A stretch of DNA of 10,876 bases from Deltaproteobacteria bacterium. Lineage in GTDB: Bacteria; Desulfobacterota_B; Binatia; UBA9968. A model generated the notes under the pieces. It saw only the letters and a list, made by a program, of their open reading frames with translations. It searched no databases and was not told the DNA's origin. The translations under genes and the position numbers were made by a program. Shown here piece by piece: positions 1-6,126 of this stretch. Within the stretch, counting starts at the first letter, position 1; the number at the start of each line of letters is the position of its first letter. Location of the stretch: contig JACPSF010000136.1 in NCBI GenBank assembly GCA_016193385.1, positions 1 to 10,876 of the forward strand, in the 5' to 3' direction.

Positions 1-1
1 C

Positions 2-67
2 CTGGTTGCGGGGACGATTTTCGTTCTTGCAGGAATCAATGACACACTTACTTACTGGTTGATCTGA
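2..67 (+). CDS. C-terminal tail of a membrane protein (partial)
   Basis: An open frame runs in from the window edge and stops at TGA 65-67. It gives 21 residues ending in ...NDTLTYWLI. The tail is hydrophobic with a short polar break (GIND), as in the last transmembrane helix of an integral membrane protein. The family cannot be recognised from so little sequence. It is followed by about 95 bp with no convincing gene before the next membrane protein. Confidence 0.45.
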   Translation: MVAGTIFVLAGINDTLTYWLI

Positions 68-163
68 AAAATAAAAATGATGGTAGTTATGGTGCAGTGG
101 GTGACGGGGGTTCTTTCTTGTACTGGTGGTTTTTGAGCTCAGCCGCGAAGTGAAAGGCTGGCC

Positions 164-499
164 ATGCGGCAATTAGTCAAAGCCGTCGTAACCGTTTTTT
201 CTGTTATTTTCCTGCTCGTGGTGCTGGGCCTCGGTTTTTTAGCGTCCTGGCTGAGGGTAGATCCAAATCTCCACGGCATGCTCGCCTTGCTTGCCGGTGT
301 CCTTGCCCTCGGAATTCATATTCGGGGCGGAAGCGGGCTTGACTTCCTTGCCGTCGTTCTCCTGGTGGCGGCTCTCGGATTGGGCATAATGGTCTCCGGC
401 GGAGGAATCGATTCAGAGCTGCATCTGTGGGCTGCCATTTTCGCAGTGGCTACTTCCACCTTCACGCAGATTCGGAATCTCCTTGCCGAGGCGAGATAA
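164..499 (+). CDS. Small integral membrane protein, unknown function
   Basis: This 111-residue protein is almost entirely hydrophobic. Four membrane segments can be placed at about residues 7-29, 36-54, 59-79 and 87-101, joined by short glycine-rich turns such as the one near residues 54-58. There are no cysteines or obvious catalytic residues. The ATG at 164 is preceded only by a weak GAAAGG-like ribosome site. The stop (497-499) lies 9 bp before a possible GTG start and 30 bp before the ATG start of mrdA, so the two are probably co-transcribed. Its position suggests a link to the cell envelope, but I do not recognise the family and assign no function. Confidence 0.6.
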   Translation: MRQLVKAVVTVFSVIFLLVVLGLGFLASWLRVDPNLHGMLALLAGVLALGIHIRGGSGLDFLAVVLLVAALGLGIMVSGGGIDSELHLWAAIFAVATSTFTQIRNLLAEAR

Positions 500-528
500 C
501 GGGATTTGTGCGTTCATGTAACACCGCC

Positions 529-2403
529 ATGTTCCACTTTACATCTCATAGAGGGCTCGGTCCGCGGTTTCGCCGGCGGACGCGCTTTCTCACGACACTT
601 GTATCGATCGTTTTTCTTTTGCTCGGCGGTCGCCTCTTCTTTTTGCAGGTTCTCCAGGGGGAGCGCTTCACCTACCTCGCTGAAAATAACCGCATCCGGC
701 TAAAAAAGATCCCTGGGACACGGGGAATGGTTTTTGATCGTAACGGTCAACTCTTGGTCGATAGTCGTCCCTCTTTTGACCTTCTCTTTGTACCTGAGGA
801 TGCGACCGAGCCAGAGATGACTCTCAAGTATTTGGCCCGTGTTCTGGGGCGAGATGAAGCGGGGCTTCTTAATATCCTGGGGGAAAGTAAAGGGAGGCCG
901 CTGTTTGAAGAGATAGTGTTAGGAAGAGACGTTGATTGGCGCACCGTTGTAGCGGTGGAAACCCACCATCTCGAATTACCTGGCGTGACGCTGCGGATGC
1001 GCCCGAGGCGCAGTTACCTAAACAATGGCGCCGCCGCTCACCTCCTGGGATATATAGGCGAGATCGGTCCGAAGCAGCTTAATGCCCTGAAGGAAAAGGG
1101 ATACAGCGTGAGGGACGACATAGGGCGGTTCGGACTGGAAAAGAGTTGGGAGTCGTTTTTGCGGGGTCGCGGTGGAGGACAACAAATGGAGGTGAACGCT
1201 CTCGGACAAAAGGTCAGGATTCTCGGCGAGGTGGAGGAAGTCCCTGGCAACAACGTTTATCTCACTCTGGACCGGGACCTGCAAGGGAGCGCATATGAGG
1301 CCCTTCAGGGGAAGCAAGGGGCCATCGTGGCTTTGGATGCCCGCAGCGGCGCCACACTTGCTCTCGCAAGCTCGCCGCCCTTCGACCCCAATGTGTTTGC
1401 CCGAGGTATTGGCGCGGATGAATGGCACGCTCTTGTCAAGGATAAGATGCAGCCCCTGAATAACCGGGCGGTCCAAGGACAGTATCCGCCTGCCTCTACC
1501 TTCAAGATTGTCTTGGCGATAGCTGCCTTGGAAGAGGGCCTGATCCAACCGGAAACCCGTATCTTCGATCCCGGCTACTACGTGGTTGGAAACCGCACAT
1601 TCAGGGACTGGAAGAAGGGGGGGCACGGCTGGGTAGATCTACATAAAGCGATCGTCGAGTCCTGCGATGTCTACTTTTACCAGCTCGGTCAGCGCCTCGG
1701 AATTGACCGGATTGCCAAATATGCGCGGCTGTTGGGATTGGGAGATAAGACCGGCATTGCGCTCGACGACGAGAAATCAGGCCTTATCCCTGATTCTGAA
1801 TGGAAAAGAAAGCGTTTTGGTCAACCGTGGTTTCCTGGGGAAACACCCTCGGCGGCGATTGGTCAGGGCTATGTCAGCGTCACTCCGCTTCAGATGGCGA
1901 ATCTGCTGGCCGCTGTGGCCAACGGGGGGACGCTCTATCGTCCCTGGTTTGTGCGGAAAGTCGAAACTCTCGATGGTAGATTGATCCGCGAGTACGGTCC
2001 GGAAAAGATCCGTTCGGTAGCATTAAAGGAAGGCACCCTGAAACATATCCGGAATGCCCTTCGAGACGTGGTCAATAGCGGATCTGGGACGGGAGGTAAG
2101 GCCATGTCTAATTTGATTGAAATCGCAGGCAAAACGGGGACTGCCCAGGTCGCAGAGATGCGGGGCGGATTCGTTAACAGCGAGCGGCTTCCCTATGAGA
2201 TTCGAGACCACGCCTGGTTTGTCGGCTATGCGCCGGCTGAGAATCCTGAGATTGCTGTGGCAGTTTTGGTCGAGCACGGCGGCCGTGGGGGCTCTGCAGC
2301 CGCGCCGCTCGCGAAGATGGTTATCGAGAAGTATTTTTCTCTTAAGGTCCAGTCGCCGCGTCAGCTAGAGGTCAATAGAGAGGGAGAAACAGGTGCAGGC
2401 TGA
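529..2403 (+). CDS. mrdA: Penicillin-binding protein 2 (peptidoglycan D,D-transpeptidase)
   Basis: Class B penicillin-binding protein of 624 residues. It cross-links peptidoglycan in the periplasm during side-wall elongation and normally works with the glycosyltransferase RodA. One N-terminal membrane anchor spans about residues 20-38. It is followed by the non-catalytic dimerisation domain (RGMVFDRNGQLL motif near residue 65) and then the transpeptidase domain. All three active-site motifs are present: S323-TFK with the acylated serine, the S378-C-D form of SxN that is usual in PBP2, and K535-TG. The length is normal for PBP2. The start is uncertain: ATG 529 lacks a clear ribosome site and in-frame GTG 508 would add seven residues; the open frame back to 427 overlaps the upstream gene and is unlikely to be used. 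The 3' end overlaps the next gene by 11 bp. rodA is not in the window. Confidence 0.95.
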   Translation: MFHFTSHRGLGPRFRRRTRFLTTLVSIVFLLLGGRLFFLQVLQGERFTYLAENNRIRLKKIPGTRGMVFDRNGQLLVDSRPSFDLLFVPEDATEPEMTLKYLARVLGRDEAGLLNILGESKGRPLFEEIVLGRDVDWRTVVAVETHHLELPGVTLRMRPRRSYLNNGAAAHLLGYIGEIGPKQLNALKEKGYSVRDDIGRFGLEKSWESFLRGRGGGQQMEVNALGQKVRILGEVEEVPGNNVYLTLDRDLQGSAYEALQGKQGAIVALDARSGATLALASSPPFDPNVFARGIGADEWHALVKDKMQPLNNRAVQGQYPPASTFKIVLAIAALEEGLIQPETRIFDPGYYVVGNRTFRDWKKGGHGWVDLHKAIVESCDVYFYQLGQRLGIDRIAKYARLLGLGDKTGIALDDEKSGLIPDSEWKRKRFGQPWFPGETPSAAIGQGYVSVTPLQMANLLAAVANGGTLYRPWFVRKVETLDGRLIREYGPEKIRSVALKEGTLKHIRNALRDVVNSGSGTGGKAMSNLIEIAGKTGTAQVAEMRGGFVNSERLPYEIRDHAWFVGYAPAENPEIAVAVLVEHGGRGGSAAAPLAKMVIEKYFSLKVQSPRQLEVNREGETGAG

Positions 2404-3043
2404 CCGGCAAATCCTTTGGATGGTGGTTGTCTGGCTCGCTGCTCTGGTCGTTCTGCCCCGCAATGCAGAATCCCGGAGCGTATCTGTGGAGGAGACACTT
2501 GCAGCGCTGGGCAATGGGCCGACACTGGGAACCACGGTCGCGCCTGTGACCATTATCGAGTTCTCCGACTTTCAATGCACCTTCTGTAAGAAGTTTTGGG
2601 CTGATACCCTTCCGGGGTTGAAAGAAACCCATATCAAGAAAGGCCAGGTGCGATTTACCTACCGCCATTTTGCCATCCTAGGAAAACGCTCGGTGGAAGC
2701 AGCGAAGGGAGCGGAATGCGCGGGGGAGCAAGGAAAGTTCTGGGAGTACCATGATAAGCTCTTTTCGAACCAGGGCGGATTGGCTTTTACGAATGCCAAG
2801 CTTAGACGCTACGCCCAAGAGCTGGGCCTGGAGATGCGTCCCTTCAGCCGGTGCCTAGACTCCGACACCTATGTTAAGAAGATTGAAGGAGAAACAGCAG
2901 TGGCTGCCTTCTTGGGTGCCCGGGGAACACCGACTTTTTTCGTAAACGGCCGCTTATTGGCCGGTGCTCAACCTTTTGAGGCCTTTCAGAATGTCATCGA
3001 AGACGAGCTGAGAAAAAGCCGCTCCAAGAAAAAACGGAGATAG
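2393..3043 (+). CDS. DsbA-family thiol-disulfide oxidoreductase, exported
   Basis: This 216-residue protein has the thioredoxin fold of the DsbA/BdbD/DSBA-like group. A signal peptide or anchor covers residues 8-21, and the mature part begins near residue 27. The redox motif is C62-T-F-C65, after IIEFSDFQ, and the cis-proline loop is T179-P180-T. Two further cysteines (C109, C154) lie in the helical insertion and may form a second disulfide. The lysine-rich end (SRSKKKRR) is unusual for an exported protein. It should make, break or isomerise disulfides outside the cytoplasm. I choose the GTG start at 2393 because it follows an AGGGAG-type ribosome site within the end of mrdA, so translation is probably coupled to it. 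The dipeptide T-F between the cysteines differs from the P-H of classical DsbA, so the redox potential may differ. Confidence 0.85.
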   Translation: MQADRQILWMVVVWLAALVVLPRNAESRSVSVEETLAALGNGPTLGTTVAPVTIIEFSDFQCTFCKKFWADTLPGLKETHIKKGQVRFTYRHFAILGKRSVEAAKGAECAGEQGKFWEYHDKLFSNQGGLAFTNAKLRRYAQELGLEMRPFSRCLDSDTYVKKIEGETAVAAFLGARGTPTFFVNGRLLAGAQPFEAFQNVIEDELRKSRSKKKRR

Positions 3044-3093
3044 ATCACTGAACGGAGGGTTTTTATCATCCCGTAAAAGAAAGGAGGCAAACA

Positions 3094-3240
3094 ATGGCAA
3101 AGGATCCGGTATGCGGGATGGAAGTGGAGGAGAAAAAGGCTGCTGCAACGTTCGACTATAAGGGTGACACATACTATTTCTGTGCGAGTGCATGCAAACG
3201 TGCGTTTGAGAAAGATCCTCCTAAGTACCTGGACGAGTAG
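3094..3240 (+). CDS. YHS-domain metal-binding protein (copy 1)
   Basis: This 48-residue protein is a single YHS domain, a small cysteine-containing fold common in and beside copper and heavy-metal P-type ATPases. It shows the DPVCGMEV opening with C7, then YYFC (C30) and C34 at the end of the domain, so the expected putative metal-ligand cysteines are all present. A strong AAGGAGG ribosome site lies at 3081-3087, seven bases ahead of the ATG. It has no signal peptide and should be cytoplasmic. It matches the second YHS protein at 7433 in 34 of 48 positions, so the two are paralogues. This copy sits apart from the ATPase, 50 bp after the DsbA-like gene, and may share its transcript. A role as a metal carrier or sensor is inferred. 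Confidence 0.85.
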   Translation: MAKDPVCGMEVEEKKAAATFDYKGDTYYFCASACKRAFEKDPPKYLDE

Positions 3241-3669
3241 AGTCGGGGTTTGAGAGGGCTCGGAGCAGTTTGATGGAAGATCGTTTGCTCCGGCCCGGTT
3301 TGTTTGTCCGTTGCTCAGTTCGATTATTATCAGAGATGTAGCAGTCAACTCCCTTTTGCAACTCTCCAATTTGGAATCTGGCTCGGCGTAACGGCAATAA
3401 GCGTGCCAGCAACTGCTCGACTCTTTTGGAGAGCTACAGGTCGCTTTTAGGCCCGATCATTGCTTTTTCTAGGAATGGCTACAGCCCCTTTTCCCCAATC
3501 CTGGTAAAAAGTTTGCCGGTTCTCATGCAAGGGAGAGAAATGTTTCTGGCACGGAGCTCGTTTGCGCGCGGGAATGTCGTGCTGGCACCTGCGGTCTGAA
3601 TTCGTTGAAGCCGAGGGGAATTATTGTGCCTGCTGCGCCATCCGAGGAGTAGGCGGCATCCAGGGGGGC
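3241..3669 (+). other. Gene-poor spacer
   Basis: I see no supportable gene on either strand in these 429 bp. The open frames here have no ribosome site and no recognisable protein pattern. A 7-bp inverted repeat with an 18-base loop (CGGAGCA 3261-3267 / TGCTCCG 3286-3292) follows the first YHS gene. It could be a weak terminator, but no T-run follows. A second, wider pair (CTCTCCAA 3362-3369 / TTGGAGAG 3426-3433) encloses 56 bp and has no assigned role. The stretch may be decayed sequence. Confidence 0.4.
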
Positions 3670-3698
3670 TTGACAAAGGAAAACGATAGGTTTAGAAA
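3670..3698 (+). promoter_or_regulatory. Sigma-70-type promoter for the IscA-like gene run
   Basis: A perfect TTGACA (-35) at 3670-3675 is followed, after 17 bp, by TAGAAA (-10, four of six) at 3693-3698. The block aligns without gaps to the marR promoter at 6838-6866: 36 of 50 positions are identical from the TTGACA onward. The expected transcript start is near 3705, giving a leader of roughly 90 bases before the IscA-like gene. Confidence 0.65.
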
Positions 3699-3702
3699 AC
3701 GA

Positions 3703-3723
3703 ATAGTTCAGACCTCGAAGCAA
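3703..3723 (+). promoter_or_regulatory. Putative MarR operator (degenerate copy)
   Basis: ATAGTTC-N7-GAAGCAA lies 33 bp downstream of the start of TTGACA, exactly the same offset as the perfect palindrome at the marR promoter. The core TTC-N7-GAA and the left half are kept; the right half is degenerate. The site overlaps the expected transcription start, as in repression by a MarR dimer. That the same regulator binds both sites is inferred. Confidence 0.5.
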
Positions 3724-3798
3724 GTGGCGAGCCCATGCAGGGGAGAGGCACGAGCCACCGGGACGGGGCTTAAGGAATCTTTTTCGGGAGGTGAGATG

Positions 3799-4149
3799 AT
3801 GATGAATCAGGCGTCGGTAGCGATCACGGAAAAGGCCGCTTCAAAACTCAGGGATATTGCCGCCGGAGAGAACAGGCAAATAGTGAGTTTGAGGATGGCG
3901 GCGGTTCGGACCCACTGCATGGGCGGCAGGGGTTACACGTACTCGCTGGCATTCGAAGATTCGCCTGCAGTGGATGATGCTCTTTCAGAGGATAACGGAA
4001 TCAAGGTGTGCGTGGATCCGGCTAGCGCAGGATACCTCAAAGGGGCCGAGCTCGACTACATCGAGACACTCGCACAGGCCGGACTCAAGATCAACAACCC
4101 GAATATCACAGCAAAGTGTCCCTGCGGACATCACGACATATTCGAGTGA
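3799..4149 (+). CDS. A-type iron-sulfur cluster carrier (IscA/HesB/ErpA family), variant
   Basis: This 116-residue cytoplasmic protein belongs to the HesB-like family, which binds and passes on Fe-S clusters or iron. Family landmarks are the region around C40 (THCMGGRGY, in place of the usual GCSGF), the KVCVDPASAGYL...GAELDYIE block and the LKINNPN block. It ends in C107-P-C109-GHHDIF where standard members have CGCG. The three ligand cysteines are therefore present, but in a divergent setting with two added histidines. Three ATGs in a row (3796, 3799, 3802) follow the GGGAGG ribosome site at 3786-3791; 3799 has the best spacing. The frame stays open to 3562 but crosses the promoter, so that extension is not coding. 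It is not beside isc or suf genes. Its promoter matches that of marR, which points to a stress- or metal-linked role rather than general assembly. Confidence 0.85.
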   Translation: MMNQASVAITEKAASKLRDIAAGENRQIVSLRMAAVRTHCMGGRGYTYSLAFEDSPAVDDALSEDNGIKVCVDPASAGYLKGAELDYIETLAQAGLKINNPNITAKCPCGHHDIFE

Positions 4150-4212
4150 GGCCTGAAAATCCCCAGCCGCTTTGAGAGAGCGCCACATGCCAGAGCCAGG
4201 GAGATTCTGCTC

Positions 4213-4482
4213 GTGGCCCGGATCTTTGAACGGGGTGGTTGGAGCCCGCCTGAGATCAAAGTAAAGAAGGGCCAGAAGGTGAGGCTGCGTATTCTCTCTG
4301 AGGATGTCACCCACAGTTTCCAGCTCCTGCATTTGGGAATAGATACGGGGCCAATTTACACCAGCTCGAGTCAACTCGTGGAGTTTGCGGCTGATCGGGT
4401 CGGTACTTTTCCTTTCTATTGCAACACGCGCTGCAGTGCTCGCCATGAAAACCTCATGGGCCTGTTGATCGTGGAAAGCTAG
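4213..4482 (+). CDS. CuA-type cupredoxin domain, probably 5'-truncated
   Basis: This 89-residue domain is like that of cytochrome c oxidase subunit II or nitrous oxide reductase. It shows the PPEIKVKKGQ strand, SEDVTHSF with ligand H34, and C70-NTR-C74-SAR-H78 near the end. These match the two cysteines and two histidines of the binuclear CuA centre. The usual methionine two residues after the last histidine is Leu81, with Met82 next to it. No signal peptide or membrane helix is visible. The domain homology appears to begin before GTG 4213 (REILLVA), and the frame is open back to the IscA stop with no ATG, GTG or TTG start and no ribosome site. The gene therefore looks like a remnant that has lost its export signal. 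If it is expressed as annotated, the product would stay in the cytoplasm, where a CuA centre would be unexpected. Confidence 0.7.
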   Translation: MARIFERGGWSPPEIKVKKGQKVRLRILSEDVTHSFQLLHLGIDTGPIYTSSSQLVEFAADRVGTFPFYCNTRCSARHENLMGLLIVES

Positions 4483-4500
4483 AGGAGTTGGATAGGTAAT

Positions 4501-4560
4501 TTGAAGATTTTGGAGCTTGGGGTCGAGGATATCGCTGGAGTCAAGGAAGTAAGGAAGGGA
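4501..4560 (+). pseudogene. Short remnant resembling the C-terminus of the 10414 gene product
   Basis: An open frame from TTG 4501 to the TAA at 4606-4608 encodes LELGVEDIAGVKE at 4510-4548. This matches LELVIKNIAGVKE near the end of the secreted protein at 10414-10864 in 9 of 13 positions, including the block IAGVKE. At the DNA level 15 of 18 bases agree over the last part. The similarity stops after KE and nothing upstream resembles that protein. I read it as the leftover end of a deleted relative, lying just before the ferredoxin-like gene. Chance similarity of so short a stretch cannot be excluded. Confidence 0.3.
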
Positions 4561-4564
4561 TCAA

Positions 4565-5062
4565 GTGGTGGTGTTTCAGTGGGTGACCGGCAGTTTTCTC
4601 GCGCTTAACCGGAGAGCATCGGGGGTTTTAGGGGGGCTCCTGCGATGGCGCGCCTTTCCCTGGGCATTCCAGTGGCCCATGGTCGGAGTAGTGGCCCTGG
4701 TGGTGGTCCTGGCCCTGCGAGGCCCTCGTCACTCCGAGCTTAACCCCGGGGCGGCCATCGTGTGGCAGCTCTGGTGGGCCGTCCTGCCATTCTTTATCGT
4801 CCTGACTGCCCGCCTCTGGTGTGCCTTCTGTCCCGTCCCCGTGCTAGGGGACGCGGCGCAGCGCCTTCGGACTTCACCGCCGCCTCTGCCTCCGCCAGCG
4901 CTGCGCCGCGTTGCATCGTGGGTGGGGGCCGTGGGCTTGGGGATTCTGGGCTTCTTGTTTCTTCTCCTTCAGGTTGAGACCAGCGGGCCGCTGACGGCCG
5001 CCGTGCTCCCAGCTCTCCCGCTCGTAGTAGTCTTCGGGCAGCCTATGAGCACTGCCTGCTGA
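4565..5062 (+). CDS. Polyferredoxin-like membrane protein, truncated at the 3' end
   Basis: This 165-residue membrane protein has helices at about 38-52, 68-84, 118-136 and 143-157. The motif RLWC86-AFC89-P, after the second helix, resembles the C-x2-C-P cytoplasmic signature of NosR/NapH/RdxA-type 4Fe-4S membrane proteins. Members of that group usually continue after the fourth helix with a second cysteine-rich motif and often a ferredoxin domain. Here the frame ends shortly after that helix (VFGQPMSTAC). The start is GTG 4565, after a good AAGGAAGGG ribosome site. The stop TGA is followed after four codons, in the same frame, by the start of the lipoprotein. The gene has probably lost its 3' part by deletion, so function is doubtful. 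Electron transfer across the membrane would be the family role. Confidence 0.6.
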   Translation: MVVFQWVTGSFLALNRRASGVLGGLLRWRAFPWAFQWPMVGVVALVVVLALRGPRHSELNPGAAIVWQLWWAVLPFFIVLTARLWCAFCPVPVLGDAAQRLRTSPPPLPPPALRRVASWVGAVGLGILGFLFLLLQVETSGPLTAAVLPALPLVVVFGQPMSTAC

Positions 5063-5074
5063 CGTGACGAACAC

Positions 5075-5506
5075 TTGCGACAGACGAGAAAAAATATTTG
5101 GCGATGGATACCGGCGGCGGCCCTGATGGTAGCCGCCCTGGTCCTGATGGGGTGCGCCCGCACAGAGGCCCCCGACAGTGGTGGCCTGCCAAAGTATGCC
5201 TATCGCTCCGCACAAGTCCTGCGGGGTTACAGGCTGGCCGTGGCAAACCAGGAACTCCTGGCCCGGCTACCGTGTTACTGCGGGTGCGGGCAGGACCCCT
5301 CCTATATTAACCTCAGGGACTGCTTTATCTCGGAAGACAAGGTATTCACTTCTCACGGCGCCAACTGCCTGGTGTGCCTGGAGCAAGTGGAGGACGCGGT
5401 CGCCTGGCGAGAGCAAGGACTGGCGACTAGAGAGGTGCGCGAAAGGACGGACGCTAAGTATCGGGACAGGGGGGTTCCAACCGACACCCCGGCTGTGGAG
5501 GAATGA
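5075..5506 (+). CDS. PCYCGC-motif lipoprotein
   Basis: This 143-residue lipoprotein has a positive N-terminus, a hydrophobic stretch at 12-25 and the lipobox LMGC with lipidated C27. The mature part carries P66-CYCGCG-72, then C83 and HGANC98-LVC101. This is the arrangement of the PCYCGC family (Pfam PF13798, unknown function), found in exported proteins of many bacteria. The cluster of five or six cysteines plus H94 suggests metal binding or thiol redox work at the outer face of a membrane. The TTG start at 5075 is chosen because it gives a complete signal peptide; its ribosome site is weak. The stop is one base ahead of the next gene's ATG, so the two are translationally linked. Copper binding is suggested only by its neighbours. 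Confidence 0.8.
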   Translation: MRQTRKNIWRWIPAAALMVAALVLMGCARTEAPDSGGLPKYAYRSAQVLRGYRLAVANQELLARLPCYCGCGQDPSYINLRDCFISEDKVFTSHGANCLVCLEQVEDAVAWREQGLATREVRERTDAKYRDRGVPTDTPAVEE

Positions 5507-5507
5507 A

Positions 5508-6077
5508 ATGGTAGCACAGCGCAAGCGGAATCGAGAAAGAGAACAGACGGAACGGCGCCGGCGGCGCCGGCGAACCCGTTGGTGGGTGACGGGGGCTTTG
5601 GCTTTGGTGGTGGGCTTCGGGCTGGTCCTCTCCCAGAGTGGGAGGGATGGCGACAGGCTAGCGTCGGCAGCGCCTGAGCGCGTCGGCTCGCTGGAGGTCT
5701 CGGCCACGGAGATTGACTTAGGGGAGGTCCCGGCGGGCCGGTGGGTAAGCCCTACCTTCCGCCTCCGCAATGTGGGCGCGGAATCCGTAACCATTACCGT
5801 TCCCAGGCAGGGTGTGGAGACGCTGGAGGGGTGCTGACCGCCTGTTCCGGTGGCGGGTTCCGCCACCTCGCGCAACAGGCTGACCTTCAACAACATGCGG
5901 GGTACTCGTATCCCTCTTCCCATCAGTATCGCCGTAGGGCCGGGGGAAGAGGTGGAATTGCGCCTGGAGATGCAGATGCACCAGGGGATGGAAGGTTTCC
6001 ATGTTTTCCACCTGCCCCTCGCGGTAGAGGGAAAAGATCAGCCTCTGAATCTGTACGTTCGAGGTCTCTTCCGCTAA
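5508..6077 (+). CDS. DUF1573-like membrane-anchored protein, candidate selenoprotein with in-frame TGA (Sec110)
   Basis: The frame runs from ATG 5508 (GGAGGA ribosome site at 5497-5502) to TAA 6075-6077, interrupted only by TGA at 5835-5837. Read through, it gives 189 residues. There is an arginine-rich cytoplasmic start (1-24), one membrane helix (25-42), and an Ig-like DUF1573-type domain from about residue 60 with ATEIDLGEVPAGRWVSPTFRLRN. This is followed by LEGC109-[TGA110]-PP and MQMHQGMEGFHVF (155-167). From memory, relatives have EGCCPP at this spot and an MMHxGMxGPHxF motif later, so TGA replaces the second cysteine and both halves belong to one domain. A hairpin suited to a bacterial SECIS follows directly. 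If TGA were a stop, the product would be 109 residues ending mid-domain. The Cys-Sec pair could serve metal binding or redox. Readthrough depends on selA, selB, selC and selD elsewhere in the genome. Confidence 0.75.
5841..5879 (+). promoter_or_regulatory. Putative bacterial SECIS hairpin
   Basis: The upper stem is eight perfect base pairs, GGTGGCGG (5849-5856) with CCGCCACC (5860-5867), capped by GTT, giving GGU at the tip. A lower stem CCTGTT (5841-5846) pairs perfectly with AACAGG (5874-5879) across an internal loop of 2 and 6 bases. The tip begins 19 bases after the TGA. Bacterial SECIS elements lie in the coding region just after UGA, with the tip at a comparable distance; in E. coli fdhF the tip also contains GGU. 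There is no T-run, so it is not a terminator. SelB binding is inferred. Confidence 0.65.
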
Positions 6078-6126
6078 AGGCCGGGGAGGTCTGAGCCCGC
6101 TGTCGACTCCACACAGGCGAAAGGCC

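Noticed and set aside
77..136. Short open frame of 19 codons (QWVTG) resembling the start of the 4565 protein
   Set aside because: Too short, no ribosome site, and the similarity is limited to a few residues.
2986..3412. Minus-strand open frames over the spacer after the first YHS gene
   Set aside because: No ribosome site, no recognisable protein pattern and overlap with two real genes.
3562..3798. N-terminal extension of the IscA-like gene
   Set aside because: It spans the promoter and operator and has no ribosome site; the GGGAGG before 3796-3802 marks the true start.
4147..4149. TGA joining the IscA-like gene in frame to the cupredoxin frame as a Sec read-through
   Set aside because: The IscA-like protein ends where the family normally ends and the following codons contain no linking motif or hairpin.
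3985..4446. 153-codon open frame on the minus strand
   Set aside because: It lies opposite the IscA-like and cupredoxin genes, which have clear family motifs.
5060..5062. TGA between the polyferredoxin-like gene and the in-frame PCYCGC lipoprotein, preceded by Cys, as a second Sec codon
   Set aside because: No GC-rich hairpin follows, and the next codons lead straight into a complete lipoprotein signal peptide, so it is a normal stop.
5267..5923. 218-codon open frame on the minus strand
   Set aside because: It overlaps the lipoprotein and the candidate selenoprotein, lacks a recognisable domain and is explained by the high GC content of those genes.
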